Shown here piece after piece: positions 7,876 through 15,395 of a stretch of 25,626 nucleotides of DNA. The position numbers and the translations under genes are program-made. The notes under the pieces were generated by a model. The model made no database searches. It saw only the letters and a list, made by a program, of their open reading frames with translations, and had not been told where the DNA came from. The DNA comes from CAZKFN01 sp964552035. GTDB taxonomy: Bacteria > Bacteroidota > Bacteroidia > Flavobacteriales_E > Vicingaceae. How positions within the stretch are numbered: position 1 is the first letter of the stretch; each line of letters starts with the position of its first letter. The DNA lies in the NCBI GenBank assembly GCA_964552035.1, contig CAZKFN010000026.1, positions 1-25,626 on the forward strand, in the 5' to 3' direction.

Positions 7876-7893
7876 TTGGACATTTTCATCCAA
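7876..7893. promoter_or_regulatory. Dyad operator candidate, copy 1
   Basis: TTGGACATTTTCATCCAA is a near-perfect dyad of form TTGGAC-N6-GTCCAA with one deviation in the right arm. Its centre is 29 bp upstream of the -7 box of the respiratory operon, roughly where Crp/Fnr-family activators bind for class II activation. It shares 13 of 18 bases with the second copy at 8085-8102. The regulator is not identified. Confidence 0.55.
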
Positions 7894-7930
7894 TATTGTA
7901 AAATAAAGTTAACTTTGTCTTATATTTCGC

Positions 7931-7964
7931 TTGTATTCAGGTATATATGTATGAAATATATTTG
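7931..7964 (+). promoter_or_regulatory. Possible plus-strand promoter (TTG / TATATTTG)
   Basis: TTG at 7931-7933 and an exact TAnnTTTG box (TATATTTG, 7957-7964) are separated by 23 nt, the upper end of the usual range. If used, it would give the tryptophanase operon a leader of about 220 nt. The weaker box at 8118-8125 is an alternative closer to the gene. Confidence 0.35.
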
Positions 7965-8084
7965 CTTTTTTTATCTAATAAACAAAGGTAGACTTATGAA
8001 TATGCGACTCTATTCATTTTAATAATTAAAATAAATTAATTGCTTTTTTATGTTTTTTTTTAATAATTAAAAATCAATTAAAAA

Positions 8085-8102
8085 TCGGACATGCTTGTCC
8101 AA
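8085..8102. promoter_or_regulatory. Dyad operator candidate, copy 2
   Basis: TCGGACATGCTTGTCCAA has GGAC-N6-GTCC perfect inner arms and the same TTGGAC-N6-GTCCAA form as copy 1. It lies about 93 bp upstream of the tryptophanase start. Its centre is 28 bp upstream of a TAnnTTTG-like box on the plus strand, almost the same geometry as copy 1 on the other side. Confidence 0.55.
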
Positions 8103-8117
8103 ATTGAAAAAAACAAG

Positions 8118-8125
8118 TAATTTTA
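8118..8125 (+). promoter_or_regulatory. TAnnTTTG-like -7 box of the tryptophanase operon
   Basis: TAATTTTA matches TAnnTTTG except for the final base. No -33 TTG precedes it at normal spacing, and the dyad at 8085-8102 takes that place. The call depends on the parallel with the divergent promoter. Confidence 0.35.
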
Positions 8126-8194
8126 AGGCCTCAAATAATACTGTAATAAAGTAAATAATTAACCTATTTGTAGTACCTAAAAAAGATAGAAAAG

Positions 8195-9583
8195 ATGAGT
8201 GAAAGAATGAGAACCCTTACAGAGCCATTTAAAATTAAAATGGTAGAACCCTTAAGAGTAACAACTGATAAGTATAGAAAAGAAGCTTTAAAAGCTGCCG
8301 GTTATAATACCTTTTTATTAACTGCACAAGATGTGTTTATAGATTTATTGACCGATAGTGGTACAGGAGCTATGAGTGATAGGCAATGGGGAGGAATGAT
8401 GATAGCAGACGAAAGCTATGCCGGTGCTAGAAGCTGGAGCCATTTAGAAGCTGTAGTTCAAGAAATGAGCGGAATGAAATATGTTCTTCCAACTCACCAA
8501 GGTCGTGCGGCAGAAAGAATACTTTACGGCATTCTCGGAGGACCAGATAAGGTTTTTATTTCCAATACACACTTTGATACTACTCGTGCTAATATTGAAT
8601 TTACAGGTGCTGAGGCAATAGATATCGTTTGTAAAGAAGCAGCAGATGTGGACAAATACCATCCTTTTAAAGGGAATATAGACCTCGAAAAATTAGAACA
8701 ATTAATTCTCGAAAAGGGCAGGGAAAATATTGCTGCTGTGGTAATGACCGTAACCAATAACTCCTCTGGAGGGCAACCGGTAAGTATGGCCAACATGAAA
8801 GCTGTTCGCGAAATATGTAACCAACATCAACTAATGATGGTTATCGATGGATGTAGAATTGCAGAAAACAGTTATTTTGTTAAGGAAAGGGAAGAAGGTT
8901 ATGCCGATAAAAGATATGAAGTCATTGCTAGGGAAATGTTAAATCTTGGGGATGCTTTTGTAATGAGCGCTAAAAAAGATGGAATGGTGAATATGGGTGG
9001 GCTATTGACTGTAAAAGACAGAGAATTATCGGTTCAATGTCAAAACCTCCTAATCATCTCGGAGGGTTTTACAACCTACGGTGGCTTATCAGGAAGAGAT
9101 ATGGAAGCCTTGGCAATTGGTTTGAAGGAAGTGTTTGATGAAGACTATTTGCATTATAGAATAAAAAGCACAGAATATTTAGGAAAAAAACTAAAGGAGA
9201 AAGGAATTCCTGTTGTTTGGCCAATTGGAGGTCATGCGGTTTATATCGATGCCAAAAAATTATATCCCAATATTCCTTTAGATCAATATCCGGGACAAGC
9301 TTTAGTAGCAGATTTATACCTTAAAGGTGGAATCCGTGCAGTGGAAGTGGGAAGTGTGATGTTTGGTAAATACGATGAAAATGGAAAACTTATTCCAGCA
9401 GCCAATGAGTTGGTTCGTTTGGCAATACCTAGAAGAGTTTATACCCAAAGTCACATCGACTATGTGGTGGATGTTTTTGACGATATATTAGAATTAAGAG
9501 ATCAAGAAAGCGGTTATGCGATTACATATGAGCCTGAATTTTTAAGGCATTTTACCGCACATTTTAAACCATTTAAAGAATAA
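8195..9583 (+). CDS. tnaA: Tryptophanase (tryptophan indole-lyase)
   Basis: This 462-residue PLP enzyme of the beta-eliminating lyase family splits tryptophan into indole, pyruvate and ammonia in the cytoplasm. The PLP lysine is Lys261 in MSAKKDGMVNMGG. Residues that separate tryptophanase from tyrosine phenol-lyase point to tryptophan: Asp128 in HFDTTR, RAVEVG in the position where phenol-lyases have MERG, and LRHF near residue 452 (His, as in E. coli TnaA). Length fits the family. It is first in an operon with the related phenol-lyase starting 7 nt later. I see no TnaC-like leader peptide or neighbouring tryptophan permease, so regulation differs from E. coli. The upstream dyad at 8085-8102 may control it. 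Confidence 0.93.
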   Translation: MSERMRTLTEPFKIKMVEPLRVTTDKYRKEALKAAGYNTFLLTAQDVFIDLLTDSGTGAMSDRQWGGMMIADESYAGARSWSHLEAVVQEMSGMKYVLPTHQGRAAERILYGILGGPDKVFISNTHFDTTRANIEFTGAEAIDIVCKEAADVDKYHPFKGNIDLEKLEQLILEKGRENIAAVVMTVTNNSSGGQPVSMANMKAVREICNQHQLMMVIDGCRIAENSYFVKEREEGYADKRYEVIAREMLNLGDAFVMSAKKDGMVNMGGLLTVKDRELSVQCQNLLIISEGFTTYGGLSGRDMEALAIGLKEVFDEDYLHYRIKSTEYLGKKLKEKGIPVVWPIGGHAVYIDAKKLYPNIPLDQYPGQALVADLYLKGGIRAVEVGSVMFGKYDENGKLIPAANELVRLAIPRRVYTQSHIDYVVDVFDDILELRDQESGYAITYEPEFLRHFTAHFKPFKE

Positions 9584-9590
9584 AATAATT

Positions 9591-10976
9591 ATGGCAGAGA
9601 TTAAAAAAAGATCATGGGCAGAGCCTTATAAGATGAAGATGGTAGAGTTGTTGAAAATGACAACTCGACCACAACGAGAAGAAGCATTGATAGAAGCAGG
9701 TTTTAATACCTTTCTTTTGCATTCCGATGATGTGTACATTGATTTGCTGACGGATAGTGGAACCAACTCGATGAGTGATAGACAATGGGCTTCTTTTATG
9801 CTGGGGGATGAGTCTTATGCGGGAAGTAAAAGTTTTTATAAGTTTGAAGAAGCAGTTAGAGAATATTACGGCTATCAACATGTAATTCCCACGCATCAGG
9901 GTAGAGGGGCAGAGAATCTTTTATCTCAAATACTTATAAAGGAAGGAGATTATGTTCCAGGTAACATGTATTTTACTACAACAAGATTACATCAGGAATT
10001 AGCGGGTGGTCGTTTTGTGGATATTATAATCGATGAAGCCCATGATCCAACTAATGAACATCCTTTTAAAGGAAATGTGGATTTAAATAAATTGGAAGCT
10101 ATAGTAAAAGAACATGGAGCAGAAAAAATTTCCTATGTATGTATTGCTACTAATGTAAACCTTGCTGGAGGACAACCCATAAGTATTGCGAATTTAAAAG
10201 AACTTCGAGCTTATACAAAACAACATGGCATCAAGATTATTCACGATATGACTAGAGTAGCAGAAAATGCCTATTTTATTCAACAAAGAGAAGAAGGGTA
10301 TCAAGATAAATCTATAAAGGAAATCGTAAAAGAAATTTGTTCTTATACGGACGGAGCTACAATGAGTGCTAAAAAAGATGCTTTGGTAAACATTGGTGGA
10401 TTTTTAGCCATTAATGATGATGAAGTATTTGAAGAAGCAAGGAATTTAGTAGTAGTTTACGAAGGTATGCCGACTTATGGAGGAATTGCTGGTAGGGATA
10501 TGGAGGCTATTGCTGTTGGTATTGCCGAGAGTGTTAGTGATGATCATCAAAAGGCTAGGATTGGACAAGTAAAATACCTGGGTAGAAAAATGGAGGAATA
10601 TGGTATTCCAATTGTTAAACCTATTGGAGGTCATGGTATTTTTGTGGATGCAAAAGCTTTTCTACCTCATTTATCACAAGATCAGTTCCCCGCTCAAGCA
10701 TTAGCCGCTGAGGTTTATTTAGAGTCTGGTGTTAGAACTATGGAGAGGGGAATTGTTTCTGCTGGAAGAAAACCTAATGGGGAGAATTATTATCCTAATT
10801 TAGAGTTGGTGCGTTTTACTATTCCTCGTAGGGTATATACTCAAGCTCATATGGATGTTACGGCTGAGTCGGTTGCTGAGGTGTTTGAGAGGAGGGATAA
10901 AATTAAAGGTTTAAAGATGGTTTACGAACCCAAATATCTTCGTTTCTTCCAAGCGAGATTTGAACGTTTAAAATAA
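9591..10976 (+). CDS. tpl: Tyrosine phenol-lyase
   Basis: This 461-residue PLP lyase converts tyrosine to phenol, pyruvate and ammonia. It is a paralogue of the preceding tryptophanase but carries the phenol-lyase signature. It has Thr129 in MYFTTTR, Arg386 in TMERG (equivalent to the Citrobacter Arg381 that contacts the phenol ring side) and Phe453 in LRFF where tryptophanase has His. The PLP lysine is Lys262 in MSAKKDALVNIGG. Alignment offset to the Citrobacter enzyme is a constant five residues at these sites, so the active site appears complete. It sits 7 nt after tnaA and 3 nt before the acyl-CoA synthetase gene, clearly one transcript. Activity on serine, cysteine or S-alkyl cysteine is known in the family and cannot be excluded as the main role. 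Confidence 0.93.
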   Translation: MAEIKKRSWAEPYKMKMVELLKMTTRPQREEALIEAGFNTFLLHSDDVYIDLLTDSGTNSMSDRQWASFMLGDESYAGSKSFYKFEEAVREYYGYQHVIPTHQGRGAENLLSQILIKEGDYVPGNMYFTTTRLHQELAGGRFVDIIIDEAHDPTNEHPFKGNVDLNKLEAIVKEHGAEKISYVCIATNVNLAGGQPISIANLKELRAYTKQHGIKIIHDMTRVAENAYFIQQREEGYQDKSIKEIVKEICSYTDGATMSAKKDALVNIGGFLAINDDEVFEEARNLVVVYEGMPTYGGIAGRDMEAIAVGIAESVSDDHQKARIGQVKYLGRKMEEYGIPIVKPIGGHGIFVDAKAFLPHLSQDQFPAQALAAEVYLESGVRTMERGIVSAGRKPNGENYYPNLELVRFTIPRRVYTQAHMDVTAESVAEVFERRDKIKGLKMVYEPKYLRFFQARFERLK

Positions 10977-10979
10977 TAT

Positions 10980-13037
10980 ATGATTAATTCACAGCTTATA
11001 AATCCAGCTAATATTGTTGTTGTAGGTGCTTCTAGTAGGGAAGAAAAACCAGGTGGAAAAGTACTAAAAAACTTAATTGAGGGTGGATTTAAGGGGAATA
11101 TATATGCCCTTAATAAAAAAGAATTTACCCTAGAGGGAGTAATTCATATTTCTGATGTTCAGGAATTAAAAGAGGTAGTGGACTTGGCAATTATTGCTAT
11201 TCCAGCTTCTTATGTGATGGAAGTTATTCGAGAATTAATTGCCCTAGGAACCAAGGCTTTCATCGTTTATTCTGCGGGTTTTTCAGAAGCAGGAGAAGAA
11301 GGTATTCAGTTGGAAAAAGAGATGGTTCAAATGATAGAAGAATCGAACTCCACTTTAATTGGACCTAATTGTATCGGACTTATTAATGAGAACTATAAAG
11401 GGGTTTTTACCCTTCCAATTCCTGAATATGATCCTCAAGGTTGTGAATTAATTTCTTCTTCTGGTGCTACGGCTGTTTTTATAATGGAAGCAGCGATTCC
11501 TAATGGCTTGAGGTTTTCCAATATTTATTCTATAGGTAATGCAGCACATGTTGGAGTAGAGGAGGTCTTGGAGTATATGGATGAAACCTTTGATGCAGAG
11601 AAAAGTTCAAGGGTTAAATTGCTGTACTTGGAACAGATTAGATATCCTTTTAAGTTTTTAAAACATGCTACTTCTTTAATTAAAAAGGGTTGCAAGTTGG
11701 CGGCCATAAAGTCGGGTTATTCTGAAGCAGGAGGAAGAGCTGCTTCCTCTCATACTGGAGCATTAGCAACTTCTGATACGGTAATTCGCGCATTATTTAA
11801 AAAATGTGGTATTGTATATTGTAGTAGTAGGGATGAATTAATTGCAGTGGCTAGTGTTTTTCAATCCAAGAAATTGAAGGGGAATAATATTGCTGTTATT
11901 ACACATGCGGGTGGCTCGGCAGTGATGTTAACCGATGCGCTATCATCCAATGGAATGAATGTTCCTCCACTAGATCCAAAAGATACAGCAGAACTGCTTA
12001 GTCATTTAGACCCCGGTTCTTCAGTTGCCAATCCCATAGATTTTTTAGCTACAGGGAATGCCAAACAATTGGGATTAATTATTGATTTCTGTGATCAGCA
12101 TCCGGATATCGACGGAATGGTGGTGGTTTTTTGTAGTCCTGGGTTATTTAATGTAAAGGATGTGTATGAAGTACTGGAGGAGAAAATGCAAAAATGCAAA
12201 CTTCCAATTTACCCTGTTTTACCTTCCTTAATCAATGCAAAAAAGGAAATTGATCACTTTTTGGGAAAAGGTAGAGTAAACTTCTCTGATGAGGTGGCTT
12301 TGGGTATAGCTTTGGCAAAGGTTTATGCCATGTCAAAGATCAATTTCTACGATATAGAATTACCTAGCGATATGGATGTTGTCGCCATTCGAGGGATTGT
12401 CAATGCTTCAAAAAGTGGCTTTTTAAAAGCTGATGAAGCTATGGCTTTAATGAAGGCTGCAGGAATCAAGGTGGCAAGACAGTTTATTTGTAAAGATGTA
12501 GAAGAATTAAAGAAAGTTCAAAAACAAATTCCGTTTCCTTTGGTGATGAAAGTTATAGGACCTATTCATAAAACTGAAGTGGATGGGGTTCGCTTGAACA
12601 TCAAAACAGTGGAGGAAATGAACACGACTTTTAAATCCTTAATGGATATTCCTCAAGCTACTGCTGTTTTGGTGCAAGAAATGGTTAAGGGAGAAGAACT
12701 TTTTGCCGGAGCGGTAAAGCAAGGCGATTTTGGACATTTGGTTATTTTTGGGTTTGGTGGAATTTTCTTGGAATTGCTTAACGATACTGCTTATTCTCTA
12801 GCCCCAATAGAAAAAAATGAGGTCCAAAAAATGCTCAAAACCCTAAAAGGCTATCCTATTATTACCGGTTATAGAGGACGTCCTCCTTTAGCCAAAGAAG
12901 TGTTTATTGACAAAATTGTACGTTTGGGAGCTTTGGTACATCTTGTGCCAGAAATTGTTGAGGTGGATTTAAATCCATTAATAGCAACAGAAAATACAGT
13001 TACAGCAGTTGATGTGAGAGTGAGGATAGAGAAGTAA
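10980..13037 (+). CDS. ADP-forming acyl-CoA synthetase, fused alpha-beta
   Basis: This 685-residue cytoplasmic enzyme interconverts acyl-CoA, ADP and phosphate with acid, CoA and ATP. Domains in order are a CoA-binding Rossmann domain (residues 1-125, VVVGASSR), succinyl-CoA-ligase-like domains (about 150-450) and a C-terminal ATP-grasp domain (about 475-685). The phosphorylated His is His258 in SSHTGALA, and the second conserved His is His530 in IHKTEVDG. GPNCIGLIN near 128-136 is typical. Both halves sit in one chain, as in many bacteria, while archaeal forms have separate subunits. Placed 3 nt after tpl, it may make ATP and acetate from acetyl-CoA derived from the pyruvate that both lyases release. 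An aryl-acid substrate is an alternative. The substrate is inferred, not seen. Confidence 0.9.
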   Translation: MINSQLINPANIVVVGASSREEKPGGKVLKNLIEGGFKGNIYALNKKEFTLEGVIHISDVQELKEVVDLAIIAIPASYVMEVIRELIALGTKAFIVYSAGFSEAGEEGIQLEKEMVQMIEESNSTLIGPNCIGLINENYKGVFTLPIPEYDPQGCELISSSGATAVFIMEAAIPNGLRFSNIYSIGNAAHVGVEEVLEYMDETFDAEKSSRVKLLYLEQIRYPFKFLKHATSLIKKGCKLAAIKSGYSEAGGRAASSHTGALATSDTVIRALFKKCGIVYCSSRDELIAVASVFQSKKLKGNNIAVITHAGGSAVMLTDALSSNGMNVPPLDPKDTAELLSHLDPGSSVANPIDFLATGNAKQLGLIIDFCDQHPDIDGMVVVFCSPGLFNVKDVYEVLEEKMQKCKLPIYPVLPSLINAKKEIDHFLGKGRVNFSDEVALGIALAKVYAMSKINFYDIELPSDMDVVAIRGIVNASKSGFLKADEAMALMKAAGIKVARQFICKDVEELKKVQKQIPFPLVMKVIGPIHKTEVDGVRLNIKTVEEMNTTFKSLMDIPQATAVLVQEMVKGEELFAGAVKQGDFGHLVIFGFGGIFLELLNDTAYSLAPIEKNEVQKMLKTLKGYPIITGYRGRPPLAKEVFIDKIVRLGALVHLVPEIVEVDLNPLIATENTVTAVDVRVRIEK

Positions 13038-13039
13038 GT

Positions 13040-13544
13040 TTATAATCCCTTTTTGTTTAAAACTGAGGAATATCGTATATAAAATAATTTTTGATAAATA
13101 ACTCTTAAAGCTTCCTTTATAATTGACCTATCATCGGCTATAAATATACTAACTGTTGAGCTTGCTGTGAATCTATATCTCAAAAGCTTTTTTTTACACA
13201 TCCCCTCATCCTCAAGCACAGCAATTATTATATCTATAGATAATTCATCTAGTTGAGTTGAATGTAAAAAAAATCTACTCTTATTTCTACATTACAATAT
13301 TTAGAACGTCAAGCATAGGTGTGATTTTTATCGTATGCGTTATAAATTAACTCCATAATTTCAGCCCAATTTCTATCGATTACCTTAATTTATAATTGAA
13401 TTCATAGCATAAAGTATCCAAAGAATCAAGTATAATTTCAGCATTACAATCAACCCATTGTTGTAGTTCTTTTTTACAAATAAAAAATTCAAAACTGAAA
13501 GCAATATGCTTAGTAATTTTACAATCCAATTCAAGAAATAAGAC
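13040..13544 (-). pseudogene. Decayed hypothetical gene, two frameshifts and a stop
   Basis: Reading the minus strand, protein-like sequence runs through three frame segments. Segment one (13544 down to 13380) contains HIAFSFEFFICKKELQQWVD and a stop, but near 13390 the sense continues in another frame as KVIDRNWAEIMELIYNAYDK. That segment is cut by an in-frame TGA (13309-13311) and runs to an eight-base homopolymer (13266-13273). From there a third frame gives STQLDELSIDIIIAVLEDEG and a long basic tail ending at a TAA (13040-13042). Joined, this makes about 170 residues. I do not recognise the family. No start codon is evident. The alternative, sequencing error at the homopolymer, would not explain all three defects. 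Confidence 0.6.
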
Positions 13545-13608
13545 TCACTTTTAGTGTAAATAAAGCGAAAGGTTTAAAGTTTCAATAAAGTAAAGGCCTT
13601 CTTACTTT

Positions 13609-13616
13609 TACATTTG
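13609..13616 (+). promoter_or_regulatory. -7 box upstream of the sugar dehydrogenase gene
   Basis: TACATTTG is an exact TAnnTTTG match ending 42 nt before the ATG at 13658. No clear TTG -33 element is present at 17-23 nt, so promoter strength is uncertain. Confidence 0.45.
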
Positions 13617-13657
13617 CTTATTTTTGTTAGAACACCTAAGATAAATTTAAGCCAAGA

Positions 13658-14926
13658 ATGATGAAACCTATAAAATACCTAGTATTATTTTTAATATCCT
13701 CTTTTCTTTTCCCCACCATTTATGCTTGTAAAAAAGAATATGAACCTTCAAAAGATGATTTTAAACCCCCTGTAATTCAAGATACCATTGCTAAATATAA
13801 TCCGGTAGAAACCAATCTTCCCCATACTAATTATCCTTCTGCTTTTGAAGGACAAACTAGGATTTTTGGGATAAAAACTTATACTCCTTTAAAGGTAGAA
13901 GTAATCAATTCATCTCTAGAACAACCATGGGGGATAGCAGCTTTGCCCAATGGGAAGTTTTTAATCACTCAAAAGGGAGGAAGCATAGTTGTCGTTAATT
14001 CAATGGGAGCTGTTGAACAGACTATTACAAACCTTCCAGCTGTTGCAGATGAAGGACAAGGAGGTTTGTTGGGTATTTGTGTTGATAATAATTTCTCTTC
14101 CAACAATAAGGTTTATTGGACCTATTCAAAACCTATAGGTGATAGTGCATTAACAGCTTTAGCTAAAGGTAAACTCTCTGGTGATGAATCCAAAATAGAA
14201 GATATTGAAGTTTTGTATAAAGCACAACCTGCCTATGATGGAACAGCTCATTTTGGGAGTAGGATTATCATGGATAATCAAGGAAATTTATTAATGAGTA
14301 CAGGAGAACGTTATCATATTTCTATGCGACCTTATGCCCAAAAAACAGACAATGGCTTGGGGAAAATAATCCGTATAAAAACGGATGGAAGTCCTGCTGA
14401 AGGGAATCCTTTTACCCATAGCTCAGGAGCTGATGCAGCAGTATATAGTTATGGTCATAGGAATGTACAGGGTTTAGCGTATGATGAAAAGAATAACATA
14501 ATTTATCAATCTGAAATGGGGCCCATGGGAGGAGATGAAATTAACATCATTGAGGCTGGGAAAAATTACGGTTGGCCAACGATTTCATATGGTTTAGAAT
14601 ATGATGGTACAAAAGTAGGAGCAGGGATAAGTCAACAATTAGGTATGACACAGCCGATTTATTATTGGGACCCTTCAGTTTCCCCCTCTGGAATTGCCTT
14701 TTATAATTCCAAGGGTATACCCGAGTGGGAAGGTAATCTTTTAATAGCTTGTTTAAGCGGACAGCACCTTATTCGTCTGAGAATAAAAGATGGTAAGATA
14801 GCAGGTGAAGAAAGATTATTGGAATCCGAGAATCAACGCTTTAGAGATGTTGAAGTGGATGAAAATGGCGTAGTTTATGCAATTACTGATTCTGGAAGAT
14901 TGTATAAAATACAAAAAGAGGAATAG
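13658..14926 (+). CDS. PQQ-dependent sugar dehydrogenase, lipoprotein
   Basis: This 422-residue exported protein belongs to the soluble glucose/aldose dehydrogenase (GSDH) beta-propeller family, which oxidises sugars with pyrroloquinoline quinone. The signal peptide ends in IYAC with Cys24 as the probable lipid-bearing residue. Charged KKEYEP follows, which in this phylum can mark surface export. The propeller covers residues about 78-420. His198 in TAHFGSRI matches the catalytic His of the family, and YGHRNVQGLA and WEGNLLIACL are typical blade segments. Two ATGs occur in tandem (13658, 13661), and the first was taken. No PQQ synthesis genes are nearby, so the cofactor may come from elsewhere. 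The gene appears to be transcribed alone. The exact sugar substrate cannot be told. Confidence 0.88.
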   Translation: MMKPIKYLVLFLISSFLFPTIYACKKEYEPSKDDFKPPVIQDTIAKYNPVETNLPHTNYPSAFEGQTRIFGIKTYTPLKVEVINSSLEQPWGIAALPNGKFLITQKGGSIVVVNSMGAVEQTITNLPAVADEGQGGLLGICVDNNFSSNNKVYWTYSKPIGDSALTALAKGKLSGDESKIEDIEVLYKAQPAYDGTAHFGSRIIMDNQGNLLMSTGERYHISMRPYAQKTDNGLGKIIRIKTDGSPAEGNPFTHSSGADAAVYSYGHRNVQGLAYDEKNNIIYQSEMGPMGGDEINIIEAGKNYGWPTISYGLEYDGTKVGAGISQQLGMTQPIYYWDPSVSPSGIAFYNSKGIPEWEGNLLIACLSGQHLIRLRIKDGKIAGEERLLESENQRFRDVEVDENGVVYAITDSGRLYKIQKEE

Positions 14927-15100
14927 GATAAAACGTTAAAATTATTAAAATAATTCTCAAATTGAAGAAATATCTAGCCTTTAAATTTATTTTCTCACAT
15001 TCCTTTTATTTTTTTCTAACTTTTCAAAAGCTCACATTTTGATATATAGTGCTTTAGGGAAAAGCAGATCTTTTTGTCTTAAAAAAAATCAATTTTCCCT

Positions 15101-15129
15101 TGACATATTTAAAAATTCCTCTACTTTTG
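15101..15129 (+). promoter_or_regulatory. Bacteroidota-type promoter (TTG-N18-TACTTTTG)
   Basis: TTG at 15101-15103 and TACTTTTG at 15122-15129 match the -33 and -7 elements of Bacteroidota primary sigma promoters, with an 18-nt spacer in the normal range. It is the best promoter match I found. It points toward the lipoprotein-barrel-TANFOR operon, with a leader of about 260 nt before the ATG at 15396. Confidence 0.6.
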
Positions 15130-15225
15130 AATTTTATTTATAAAAAAACAAAAATTATTTTCTATTAAGAAAGTAATTAAATTGAACTGAGATAGCATTT
15201 AATGTATTCTTTTTTGTTGTATTAT

Positions 15226-15309
15226 ATGCATTACAACATACAGCAAGAAGAGTATATCTACTCGTCATCTACCCTTCAAGATATAGAGCGAGAAGCAGAT
15301 CCTTATTAA
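15226..15309 (+). CDS. Possible 27-residue leader ORF
   Basis: An ATG-to-TAA frame of 27 codons (starts MHYNIQQEEYIY, ends EREADPY) lies in the leader between the promoter at 15101-15129 and the lipoprotein gene. The same frame reopens after its stop and runs to a TGA overlapping the ATG at 15396. It could be a leader peptide, a remnant of an older gene or chance. I know of no homologue. Confidence 0.2.
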   Translation: MHYNIQQEEYIYSSSTLQDIEREADPY

Positions 15310-15395
15310 TCTCACTATTCAAATAGTTTAGGATTTAATCGATGGTATGCTTTTATGCATTTTAAAAAGCAACTAATAATAAAATATTGTAAGTT

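Larger units (their letters stand above)
14927..15395. other. AT-rich intergenic region
   Basis: This stretch of about 470 bp holds an AT-only dyad at about 14938-14956 just after the dehydrogenase gene (AATTATT...AATAATT, a weak terminator at best). It also contains a good promoter match at 15101-15129 and a short open frame at 15226-15309, both listed separately. I saw no other supported feature. Confidence 0.5.

Noticed and set aside
8103..8194. Search for a TnaC-like tryptophan-sensing leader before tnaA
   Set aside because: No short ATG frame with a Trp codon suitable for such a leader was seen between the dyad and the gene.
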